From positions 14,447,425-14,511,424 of the forward strand of contig JARUPZ010000002.1 of the NCBI GenBank assembly GCA_031213475.1: a DNA stretch of 64,000 nucleotides, in the 5' to 3' direction. The position numbers and the translations under genes are program-made. A model generated the notes under the pieces. The model saw only the letters and a program-made list of their open reading frames with translations. It was not told where the DNA came from and did no database searches. Source of the DNA: Nereocystis luetkeana (Eukaryota; Sar; Phaeophyceae; Laminariales; Laminariaceae). Below, piece by piece: positions 34,101-46,100 of this stretch (position 1 is its first letter; every line of letters starts with the position of its first letter).

Positions 34101-37100
34101 GCAAGCGGGATGGCGGGGTATATGTCCCTTCTGTTATGGTTGTCTCGCCCTGCTACAGTTATTAATAGTAGTCCAATTCTCCCCGTTTCGCACCTGGTAA
34201 CTCAGATCCGGAGTGACATAGCGGTCAATTTTCTCACCCCCCCCCCCCCCCCCTCCTCCTATATACTACGTGGTACGGTGTGCGCTTTCATTTTTGTCGC
34301 GAGAGAAGCGTTCAGCATTTTCTTCCCTCGTCAATTTTTCGCAGCGAGTCAGGCACACACTCTGCTAGACGCAATCTGATAGTTGTATCAGTTTGCCCCC
34401 CCCGCCCCCCCCCCTTATCTCATACCAGTATGCCAGTATAGTGTTCGCCGTTATTTTTTATCTCCCTCCCATTGACCCTTTTAGGACTGCAGTTCCGTTT
34501 TAGGGACAATTGGGGACAAATTTCTCGGATTTTGCGGTCGTTTGTCCCCAAAACGGGACTGCACTTTTTAAAGGGTTAAATAGTCGTGAATCACATCCGG
34601 GGTCACGTAAGTAGGTAGTACTGTAGGCTCTACCCCCCTCCCCTTTAAGGGGCGTGCCTTGCTTCTATGGCGGAAAGGGTTACAGCAACGTTTTCCCTCG
34701 TCGACTGCCGTCTAATAATTGTGCCGTACCCACGCTACAACAGGCGCTCTCGACAGCAGCAGCAGTTGGTACCATTTGAGAACATTTGGTTTGATAATAT
34801 CGAGGTCGGATTCCCCGGCTCCTACGCTATTATAATAATAGTGTATGTTCGAGGTTGGCCATGATGAGCCACCGGGGCGATATTGTACCGCCTTGGTCGT
34901 TCGACCATCTCGACAATGCATCCGTTTCGAGACCGAGCACCTTCTCTACACACACTATTGATAAAACAGAAAAGACACCTGGTACACCATTTCGACGCTC
35001 CACGTTTTTTTTGCCGTAAGAGGGGGGGGTGGTTGGGGGCGTTCTAATGTATGGTACCTGGTATTATTTAGTTTTCGGCGTTTGCGTCACGTGGTCCTGT
35101 TGTGACGTGGGCGATTGATGAATTGATCGGTTGGTTGGCCGGTCGGCGGATCAGTCCATCATGTCTCTTCCTACCTGCTCTCTTTTTGCACACCCGGCTC
35201 TGGAGTTACGCTTTACGCGTACGTATACAGTAGCGGGAAGGGGGTAGAAGAGCCTGCTATGTGACCCCGAATCTAAGGTACGAGTTGGAAGGAGAGAGAG
35301 AGAAGATGTGCGAAGGTACTAAATGGGATGAGCACAAAAAAAGAAAAACAGTACTCAAGGATCAGGAGAGAAGAGCAGGGGGCGGGGGGGCGGCGGAATA
35401 GAATGTTCAGCAGTAGTAATATTAATACCTGGTAGTGGTTTTCGGCGGTGGTTTGCCGGTTGGCGGATTAGCCCACCGTTTATCTCTCCCTCCCTGCTCT
35501 TTTTTTGGCCTGCCCGGCTCTGGAGTTACTCTTCACGCATACATATTGCTCGAGGATCAAGATAGAAGAGCTGGGCGCGGGCGGGGTGGCGGCCGAATGT
35601 TCAGCAGTTGTATATATACCCTGATAGAAATTTTCGGTACTGCTTTGTCCTGATCGTTGTGCATGCATGTGGTGATGTTGGTTGATTGTTGTGTGGTTGA
35701 CTGGTTTACCCCTTCATCTCTCCCATGTCGATCCCTGCTCTCTTTTGCACCTCCGGCTTCCGAGTTATTTTTCGTTCCTCTATGCCTGGTACGATTCCTC
35801 GTTCGTTTTTTTTTTGTCCGTGGCCCGACGTTTGTGGCTTGTGACCCGCCGCACGCGGGAACAAACAGACCGTTGCGCGGTTCGCGCTCGGCGAATCTTG
35901 AGCGGTAGGAGCAGGGGTGCGACGCTGATGTGTCGGGGTAGAGCCCTATTCGCCCGTGGGTGTGATCTGATGCCTCTTGCGAGCGCGAAGCAATCGGTGT
36001 TTCGGTGACACGGTCGTCATGTTACCAAGAAGGTATCTTATTAGGACTCCGGTTCTGGGGGCAAATTACTGGGAATTTTCTGTGGTTCGTCCCCAAAACG
36101 GGACTGCAGTCCTATCAAGGTCGCGACCCCTTTTGGAATCTCACCCACGTTTTCACCATCCCAATATGACGGTGCGTGGAATTACTCCGGTAGTAGAGTC
36201 GCGTGCTGCTTGCAGTGAGCTCAGACCCTTGGCAGTTTTTCCATCTCATGCCTGGTACTAGAAGTAGTCTACAAGTATCGTGACTAGAATTGATATCGGG
36301 GGTTGTCCAAAAATCACAAGCAGCCTGCACAATTGACCTCGGAGACTTGTCTTCTGTCTATACTAACAGATACAGAGATACCTGGTAAAGGTTAGAGCGG
36401 CAGGAAAAGGGGGGCAGGTATACATACTGCTCACGTTCCGCCTCCAGTTGTCATTATGGACAAAGCTCCAGCTATTAATATTACGGTGGACCATAGTAAA
36501 TACCTGGTAGGACCTACGTTACACTTAAAACACCTACTGGTACATATTTACCTGTTTTTACCAACAATATCTGGTTCTATTTGCTGTGGGCCCCCGTAGT
36601 AGCGGTTGTAGACACGAGCACGTCGGATAATCTCACAGGTGCACGCTGTTATCGACGCTGCTCCCGCTTGGCACTCTGATCCCACTTGATACCCTGGTAC
36701 CACCCAGTGGCGCAAAAATGTAATCTGCCCCCGGCAGGGTCCACCAAGGCAATCCGCTCCTACGCGACTATATCCACCGTCATCGGGGTTTCCAAACGAA
36801 ACGGCGGCAGCAGTAACGGGAACCATGCAATGAGTCATTTTTTACAGTAGTGTTCGACATGTGGATTCCTCCCCCACAGCCACTAATGTCGGGAGACGGC
36901 ACTTTTACCCCTTACCAGACACCGTCAAGGCAAATGTCTTGACAGACAGCCTTGACAGCCAAAACCCGGGGACGTTAAGAACAAAAACGTTCTTCCGGAA
37001 ACGTCTAAAAATAGTGTCGAAAGTAGCGTGTTTTCTTGGGGGGTTTTTCGGCATTTTGGTGCGTTTCTGGGTCCGATCTACAGAAAAATGCATGTGAAAT

Positions 37101-40100
37101 GCAGAATCTCGACATTTTAAAATAAGCTCCACGTAAAACGACCAAAACAGCTGCACGTAAAAATAAAAAACAGGGGTTTCCACACATGCAATGAGGCTTT
37201 TTCTGCCAGGGGGTGGAGGACATATGTCTAGACAGCTGGATCTGCCTTGACAGAGCTTGACACTGACATGTCTCCTGACATGTTTGCACATATAGCAGGC
37301 GCGTGGGTAGTGTCTACAAATAGTTGGGGCCTAAGATCTTGGTTATTGCGACCACTACGAAATGTGTCGTCGCTATCGTGTACCAGTATCCTTTTTATGA
37401 GAGCTGGAGGCGGAACGGTAGCGATCTATCTGCACTAATAATATTGTTGAACACGATACCGATAATCGAGAACCAAGGTCGATAGTCGACTTTGATACGA
37501 TACCGATAATCGACCTCGATACGATATCGAGCTCAATACGATATCGAGAATCGACTTCGATACGATGCCGATGAGCACAAAAACTGTCGTAATCGATACG
37601 ACTTCGATATTTTATACATTGAAGCTTTCCTTTGGTGTCAACAACAAAGAACAAGGGGATGCCAACGGGTATGGGCGGCAAAATACATTGGATACGATTT
37701 TCATGTGGAACTTTCGATATCCGGATATATGGCAACATTCGATAAGATATGTCCAACACTACGTAATCCGCACCCACTTCCTGCCGCGCTCTCGTGTGTT
37801 TGGTGTCGTGTGGCACTCGGCTCTGTCTTTTTACAGGTAGGTGTGTTTTGCTTCCTTCCTTGATTGGATACTCGTGTTGAACAACAAACCCCAGCTACCA
37901 CCGCAGTAGTACGGATAAGATAGTAACGGTGTCGCTGGGAACTCGCGCAGTGTACCTATGGGACATTTTCAAATGTCGCCAACTTGTGTGCGTTTGTACG
38001 ACGGGCGCCGGTCTCTTCAGATTGGTTCCTCCGTAAGGGATGCCCGTTGTTTCGGCGCCGTCTAAACGTGACAGTCGGATTTTGCTCGTGTTATTAATAT
38101 CTCCAGGTTCAGTTGGATTGAACAGGGGGAAAAAAACTCGTGAGCGGTGGTCAAACAACGTCTGGGTCACGCCCCCCACCTTTCTCTAAGTAGCATTTCC
38201 AACGATTCTCATCCGTCAAACAGCGACGCCCCCCCCCCCCTTCATTAAAGCTGTCATCCGTATGCAAGTCCGGCCTCCCGAACGGTTTTTAATGGAATGC
38301 AGCCCATCCTTCATGCGACTCAAAAATTTCACGGCTCTTCGCGCTTGGTCCAGGCAATGTCTGCTTGGTCGGTGAACACCCGACGTGCTCCGTCCCCGGC
38401 ATTTTAGGGATGCGAGGGTCTATAGTCGTACGACTACGGCCATGCATGATTATGAGTGCACCCACCCCCCCCTTCCCCGCTGTCTCTGGAAGTGGCCACA
38501 CCGGAAAATAAATTAACTCATTAAGGCTATCGTCCATATGCAAGTCCGCCTCAAAAATGGTTCTGAGTAGGATGCAGCTCGCCCTTGATGCCACTCGCCA
38601 GACACGTCCACGACGCTCCGTGCTTGATGCGAGCAATGTCTTCCTGGTCGGTGAAAACCCGACGTGATTCATCTCGGCATTGTAGGGATGCGAGGGTTTA
38701 TGGTCAGACGGCTACGGCTATGCATGATATCTAGTCCCCCCCCCCTCCCCTTGAAGCAGCTCCGTCCCAGCTCCGTCTCGGAAGGGATGCGTGATCAATG
38801 GTCAAATTACGAAGGCAAGCACTAAATATCCCCCCGTTTGACTACAGTCATGCATAAAAAGGAGCTTATGGCCATGCGACTACGGCCTTGCATGATAATG
38901 AGTACCCCTCCCCCCCTCCCCCCCCCCCGGCATCTCACAGCGTTTCCAACGGAGCATCGACCTAAGACCCGTCGCCCGTAAAAAACGGCTCTCAAAAGTT
39001 TTGTAGGCGTTTCAGTCTTTCGGGTCGTTGGTCGCTATCGTCGTCGGATTTTTCAACCTTTTTTTGGGGGGGTGGGACTGCAGTTCCGATTTAGGGACAA
39101 ACCGCTCAAACTCTTGAGTGTTGATCAATTTTCCCCAACACGGGACTACGGGTGTAAAAGGGTTGATAGTATATTGTCTCGCTTCCATACTTGCTGTCGT
39201 CGTTCTCGTCGCCTAGTTTTGTTACTTTTGTTAAGATTGGTCACTGGAGGGCCTTTTTTTTTCAAGAAACGTGTTTACATATTTGCACTCCCATTCCGCG
39301 TACCCGGCGACAGGAGTGATGCTCAACCGCTACAACGTTGTTTTTTTATTTCCTCTCCTTGGTGTCATATGTCGCGGCCCTTGCATGTCTGTTTTCTCGG
39401 TCGGGCGCGGTCAACAAAACAACAACGGACGAAAAAACTGCAGCTGGTGCTCCGGACGCAGGACGTAAAGGAGAGCGTTCGCAAGGCGGCCTTCCGCTCT
39501 CTGGGAGAAGATGTGAGCATAAACGGGGCAAGCAAACTAGAGTGAATAGAGCAGGGTGTGTGTTGTCTTTTCTTATTCGGCATTTGGCACTGCTGCTGCT
39601 GTGCTCACGCTGTATTTGTTTTTTTCGCTCTTCGTCTTGAGGCGTAGCGAAAGCCGTCAACCGTTTTTTTTTTATGTCAGCGGAGCCGATCGCCCGAAAC
39701 CAGTACGTATATATGATGGCATGATACCGCGCTGTCTACTCTCGTATTGCTGCTTTCCAATGTCGTACGAGTATCTCTTATCTGTGTCGTGGTTATGTGA
39801 CCACAGAGCTTGTAATTTTTCACGTTTGGGTGAAGAATCGGCAGGGACACTGCTGTGTGTGCTGGATGCCGACGGGTAGAAATAGCGTGTGAATAACGAA
39901 CACACAGCAGTCTAGACAGCGCCAGCTTTTTCTCTGATGGGGGCACCAAAGCCGAAAATCGTACATACCAGGTACGCACGTACACCACGTTAAGATAGCA
40001 CACCTCCTTGAGATATTTTTATATTTCCTTGCCAATTTCGGTTAAGGTGATAATGTCAATACAAGACGAAAAATGGTATAATACAGAGTATCAATAGTAG

Positions 40101-43100
40101 CTTTGGAGATATGGCGCCGAGATTATTCCTTGGGCGCATCATCGCTGGATGTATGCACGCGCTCTCCCCTCATCACTGTCGATAAAATAACATCGGAAAA
40201 ATGTCTCGAAGGAGATCTGTGTCTTTTTTTGTTGCGTGTTCGTGCGGTCATGACCCTGTCGGCATTTTTCTACGCCCAGAATATCGGTAGTCGTACATAG
40301 TGCTGACGGGAGGACGGCTGATGCTCTTTGACTTCTGCAATGGTCAATGGCATGGGTGACCGGTTGGTGGTTCGCTACTGGCTATTGTCCGCACATACCA
40401 TCATATACACATTTTTTTTGTGTTACGTCACATTTGGCGTTGTTTTTGTTCGTCTGGTCACGCACGATAAGACGATATGAGCTTCGGTACGTCTCGGCAC
40501 ACGTGGACGTTTCCAGGCAAAAAATAATTGTAAAAATGAAATGACAAAGGACAAGAGGAACAGCGAGAATGGATGGACGGGTTGTACAGTCAGTCGTTCC
40601 GTGTGTTTCTTCCAGGAATACGATGGTAGTCAAAGATGTCAGGAGACAGCATTTTCACCGCTTGACAGACAGCAACTTTTGCCTTGACATGACCCCACGC
40701 TACCAGGTTTTAGTCTGGAACACTCGGCCGCACATGCACCCTTGACAGCGCATATTTTGCCTTGCTTGACATGTCTCCTGACATCTATGATTGTAGGCGC
40801 TGCTGTATATTCATATTAAGTCTATACCATTGTGTGTTGTCTTCACATGGAATCGTCCTTGCTATGTACCAGGTAGCCAGCTTCATCCATGCACCCAGTG
40901 TCCGTTCTTGTTCCTTACCCTCGAGAGATGCTAGTTATGGTGTCACGGGACTGACTGTGAGACAGAGCAGAGAACGACCAAAAAAACGACAAATAATCTC
41001 AAGTTCATCGGTAGAGCAAGTGAACCAAATGCATGCAGCGATTCTATAGCATCATTTCGTGATGTCTGTACGCATATTACGTGTATGCATGTACCGAGCA
41101 CTGGGACCCGAGATAAAAAGACCGTTTGGATTAACATATTTTCATGTTTTCATCCTGAACTCTGTCCCTACATTTCGTCTCGGGAGAGCTAGCTGCTCCC
41201 TACCATATTTTGTGATATTTTGTACCAGGTATGAAGTTGTAACGTATGCTTCGAAGTATTAACGCGCAGAACAACACACCCTCGCCAAGGGATGTCCGCG
41301 CCGACTTTCTCTGGACATATATGATAGGGGGGGGCATACGGCATGCACACAACGGAAATGAGGAAGTACAGACCCGGTAGCTGTGGGAAAATCTCGTCGA
41401 TAATTTTTTTCATCATTAGGATGCATGACTCGGCGTTCGGTCTCTTCCTTCCTAATGTCGATCAAAATCAGATAGGAAATTCGGGTTGGGGGGGGGAGCG
41501 GGGGGGCGTTATGTTTGCGTGTTGTTATCGTTTGTGTACGGTGCGCTTGTCGAGGGTCACGGGACCACCCGGCAAGTCTAGTTGCGATGAGCGAAGAAAC
41601 GAACCCTGTGTCGGGCGGCGGTTCATCTTCCTATCTTCTCCTCGGTCTCCACTCCCCACATCGCACACCCCCTTCTTGGCGTCCCAGTGTACGCGTCATA
41701 CGCTAGTATTATAGGAACTGAATGTAGACGGGCCTGCTGATCATTTCTGTGTCAAACTCGCAAGTAAGTTTCCCCCGCCGAACTTCCTTTCTCCGCACGT
41801 ACCCTGTACTCTGCTGTCTACGATATGATGGGCCACTTTCTGTCCCATCAAGCAAGACCTGGTTAGGTTTTGTTACGGATGCCCGATCAGCGTCGCCGTG
41901 ACTTGGCTGGACTTCCCGAATTTGAGTTCCTGGTTCGTACTTGTTATTGTTGGATGGTTCGCCAGCCAGCTGACTGAATTGAGTTGGCTAGGCAGCAGGC
42001 GCTGCTTGCCTTCTTCGTTCCACCTTCCAAAACAAATTGAAAACATGTGCCCCACTGGCCTTCGGCACTGCCATCGGCACCGTCGATAAGGATGGGCTTC
42101 GTTCGATGCGTCATGAGTTGCGGTACTGTTGTAGACCTCTCGGCGCTCTCTATCTGCGTACCCCGTAGCGAAGAAGCCTTCCAGAAACAACCTGCCACAA
42201 CGCCCAGTGTCCAGCCTGGGCAACCAATTACTCGTCCTGCCTGCAGCTGGCGACTTGTTTGTCATCCAAACTCATGGATTTTCCCGTAAGTTGTTCTATT
42301 TCCGAAGAGAAAGGCATGACACGACTGATATAATATGATTACAGCGGTGGGTTACCCACTCTATGACCATGTTTTGGCGATAAGGCCGGGAAAAAAACGG
42401 CTTGGTGTTATGATTCTGCTTTGCATCCTCTCACCTTTAGCCCAACGGACTAAGACCTTCCTATTGGTCACTAAAAGAAAAAAATGGAAATTACAGTGGT
42501 ATGGTCAGCCAAGTAGTTGATACCTGGTACCAAGCTTTATTGGCATGTCACGCGGTGGTTTTGAAATGGTACCCCACCACTGCTGTACAGCAGTATAGGC
42601 CCGCCAACAAAAAAAATACCTGGGATCTGGGCCACGCTGAGATTCATGTTTGGACGCCATCTTGAAACGACCTCGAGTACGTTTAGGTTATTTTTTTACG
42701 ATTTAGTCACCACTGTGCCGATTGTCTTAACCCTTTTAGCACCCCAGTCTCGTTTTGAGGACAATTGGGGGCAAACTACTTGGAACTCGACTGGTTTGTC
42801 CCCAAAACGGGACTGGAGTTCTAAAAGCGTCAACACCATTTTCTTCGTAGCATTTTCCAAAAAGTGAGCATTATGTTCTCACTGGGCACTTCCTTTGTGG
42901 CGGGCCTATACTGGAATAATAATGATGATGATGATGGTGGTGGTGATGTTCTCGCATTCGCTCACGTCCCTGAGATCCTGCCTGCCTGCGGTCACAAAAC
43001 AGGCTGTAGCTAAAGTGCATCTCGATGGGAGAAAACAAACAAGTACGAAATAGTGTGCACGGCAGTACCATCCCAGTGCGTAGCGGGAAACGGTACTGAC

Positions 43101-46100
43101 GTGCTGTGGTACATTACCATCCCGTATCATTTTCAACCAAATAACGCCAAGAACACATCCATTGTATTGTATAATATATACCCTCGAATAGAGAAAAGAA
43201 AAAAAAAAAAGGAAAAACGTAAAGAGAGGAAGGGAAAGAAGAAAGAAAAGAAAGAAGAGAAAGAAAAACGAAGCAAACATGCGCTCGAGGGCAGGCAGGG
43301 CGAGTCCTGAGGAGGTTTCTGTTTGCTGGTATAATACGATCAGTCGTACGAGTATGATATGTCCCAGCTGATGGACCCAACTGCCAAATGTACAAAGACG
43401 CCACGAGAAGATCAGACGAAAGGCGCGAAGAAAATGCTTGTGTATTCTAGTACGCACCGCCGCGTGCATATGTGCTTCAAGTATTATATTATATTCCCGT
43501 CTGGTGTGTGTGTTCTTCTCATTAAACCGTTCTTTCTACCCGTCGACATCCAGGACAACCAGTGTCCGTGCCGATTCTTCAATCCTAGAAGAGATAGAAG
43601 TTCTGTGGTCCAGCTACGCCACAGAGTGTGTGATGCTCGTGATATCATACACATCGAGATGCACGTATGAATCTGTACTCACCCGTACCATACTTGTTTT
43701 ACCTAGGTAAAGATGCGCGTATGAATCTGTACTCACTTATACCATCCATTTTCTTTCGGTGTGCGTTTTTTTTCTTCTTTTGTTCCTCGTCCCTCGTGTT
43801 CTGGTTCTGATGTTCGTTGGCGATTCGTGTGGTCGTTGTTGCCCGACCCGGACCGTTGCGCGGTAAATGGTTGAACATCTGCATGGCCCGACTTTTGCCA
43901 TCACCGAACGGACACTTGTGGCAGCAGCCGCACAGCAGCAGTTGTAGTATGGGCCTAGCCCCCATTGATATTACGGGGGACCATAGTTAATAGGACTAAA
44001 TATTGTGGGTAAAAATGTTCAAGTATGTAGTTTTTATGCATATTATAGGTCCTATTACCTATGGTCCCCCGTAATAGCAGTAATAGCCACTTTTTCTGGA
44101 ACAGGCGTATTATGACCTACTACCTCAGTTTCGTGCCTGCATATTGTATCACCAGCCACCCTTAAAGGCGCTTGCAAGCACTAGAGAATGACGCCGTTAG
44201 TCCGGAACTCTAGTCCGGACTCCAAAGAAGACAGGGGAAAGGAGGGTCGTTGCGTGCCCGAAAAAAAATGGCCTCGACTACATGTTCTGAAACAAGCTTG
44301 TTGCCTGAATAACTGCTGTCGTGTTTTCGTGCCTTCTTTATTCAGGCAATTGTCAGGCGTTGTCTTATTTGTTCAAGCATCCCACCGCTTGAAACAAAGT
44401 AAGTACTGCTTCAAATTAGTACATTGTATGAGATAAGGATTCAGGCACATTATAGGCGCATTCAGGCACTTCAGGCATACATTCACTTACATGCCTGATA
44501 CATATTTTTCCCGCCTGCGGCCTGCCTAACGGCATTGCACTATTGTGTGTGTGTTCTTCACACCAAACCGTTCTTTCTACCCGTCGACATCCAGTACAAC
44601 CAGTGTCCGTGCCGATTCTTCAATCCTAGAAGAAGAAATACAAGTTATGTGGTCACAAACTACGCCACAGAGATACTACATCGATATGCAGTTTGTGTGT
44701 GTTCTTCACATTAAACCGTCCTTTCTACCCGTCGACATCCAGCACAACCAGTGTCCGTGCCGATTCTCCAATCCTAGAAGAGATACAAGTTCTGTGGTCA
44801 CAAAGCCACGCCACAGAGATACTACGTTGCCACGTGTGCAGCAAGCACTGCAGTGGGCGATGCAAAGGCATGTCATCATACTAGATACGACAGGCGCGAC
44901 ATACACAATCTATGAAATAGAGAAACGAAAGGAAAAAATCAAAGAGAAAACAAGGACAAAATAGACAAATCGAAAGAGAAGAGGAAAAAAAAAAGTAAGT
45001 TTGTAAGATTTTGGTAAACAATGGAATACCATGTATTCATACTGGATACGACATGCACGACATGCACATTCCATGCAAAAGAGAAAACAAAAGAAACGAC
45101 AGGAAACAAAAGAAACAGATCGCAAGAGAAGAAGGAAAACTATACTAGAAAAAAACAGTCGCGCCTCCCCACAGGGTGTGGCGGACACTTAACCCTTTTA
45201 GAACCGCTGTCCCGTTCCGGGGACAAACCAGTCAAATTTCAAGTAGTTTTGTCCCCAAACAGGACTGCGGTTCTAAAGGGGTTAAAGCGAGCTGAAGACG
45301 AAGCACCACTACTAGCGGGAAGGGGGGAGAAGAACCTGCTATGTGGCCCCGGATCTGAGTTACGAGTTGGAAGGAGAGAGAGAAGATGTGCGAAGATAAT
45401 GAATGGGATGAGAAAAGAAAAGAAAAAATACCTACATATAAACGGAGTAAGACTAAGAACCAACGGAAACAGAAGGCAAACCGAAGCACAAAGCACCCTC
45501 CAGGCTCCAGGTAGCCGGAGCAGTTGGTGGTACGATTAGCATGGCCCGGTTGTACTCTTCGTACTGTGAAAAAAGGTACGGAGTCAGTATCTGTGCGTCG
45601 TAGTTGTGTGACCGCATTGTTTGTATCTCTCTAGGATGATGGAAGAATCGGCACGGACTCTGGTTTTGCAGAATGCCGACAGGGTAGAAAGAAAGATTCA
45701 ATGATATGAAGAACACACACACCTTCACAAGCCTGAACGCGCCTGCGGCGCACCTTTAGAGGGCTGGACCTGCCAACAAGAATCAGCAGTCACTAGTGTG
45801 AGCGGAAGGTTTTGAACCGTACCACTGCTATAACGTCATACTTGAATTGAACAACCTTGAGCACAGCATATTGTATGGTAGTATGCGTATTGTAGCGCCC
45901 CGCCACTGCCGCTGGGTGCACGATGTCGCTTTCTAACTTTTCTCGAGCGCCCCTCCCAAAAGTGAGCCTTGTGTTTTCCTTGGGTTGATATGAATTTTAG
46001 GGCTGGCTGTGAATTGTGAATCCGCAAGGCACCTGCCAGATATTAGTCGGATTAGTGGATGTAGTCTTTTCCCCGTAGACGCGGACGACTATCCGGCTTA

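Larger units (their letters stand above)
34101..39443 (+). other. NCAPG intron 4 (phase 0, 5.3 kb, probable GC-AG)
   Basis: GCAAGC donor, AAAACTGCAG acceptor. It contains F-SINE bodies, MITE A copies 11-13, MITE B5, foldback J and the H-repeat array. Nothing is recognised in 35351-36032, 36122-36477, 36603-36882 and 37620-38254. Confidence 0.7.
44691..45560 (-). mobile_element. RTE 3' UTR and tail with nested SINE and MITE
   Basis: Complete tail to 44940, then the UTR purine block and CTCCCCACAGGGTGTGGCGG. MITE A copy 15 follows at 45189, SINE F at 45308-45430, and the UTR resumes with GAGTAAGACTAAGAACCAAC and AAAGCACCCTCCAGG. The order matches the uninterrupted UTR at 25590-25960. Confidence 0.78.
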
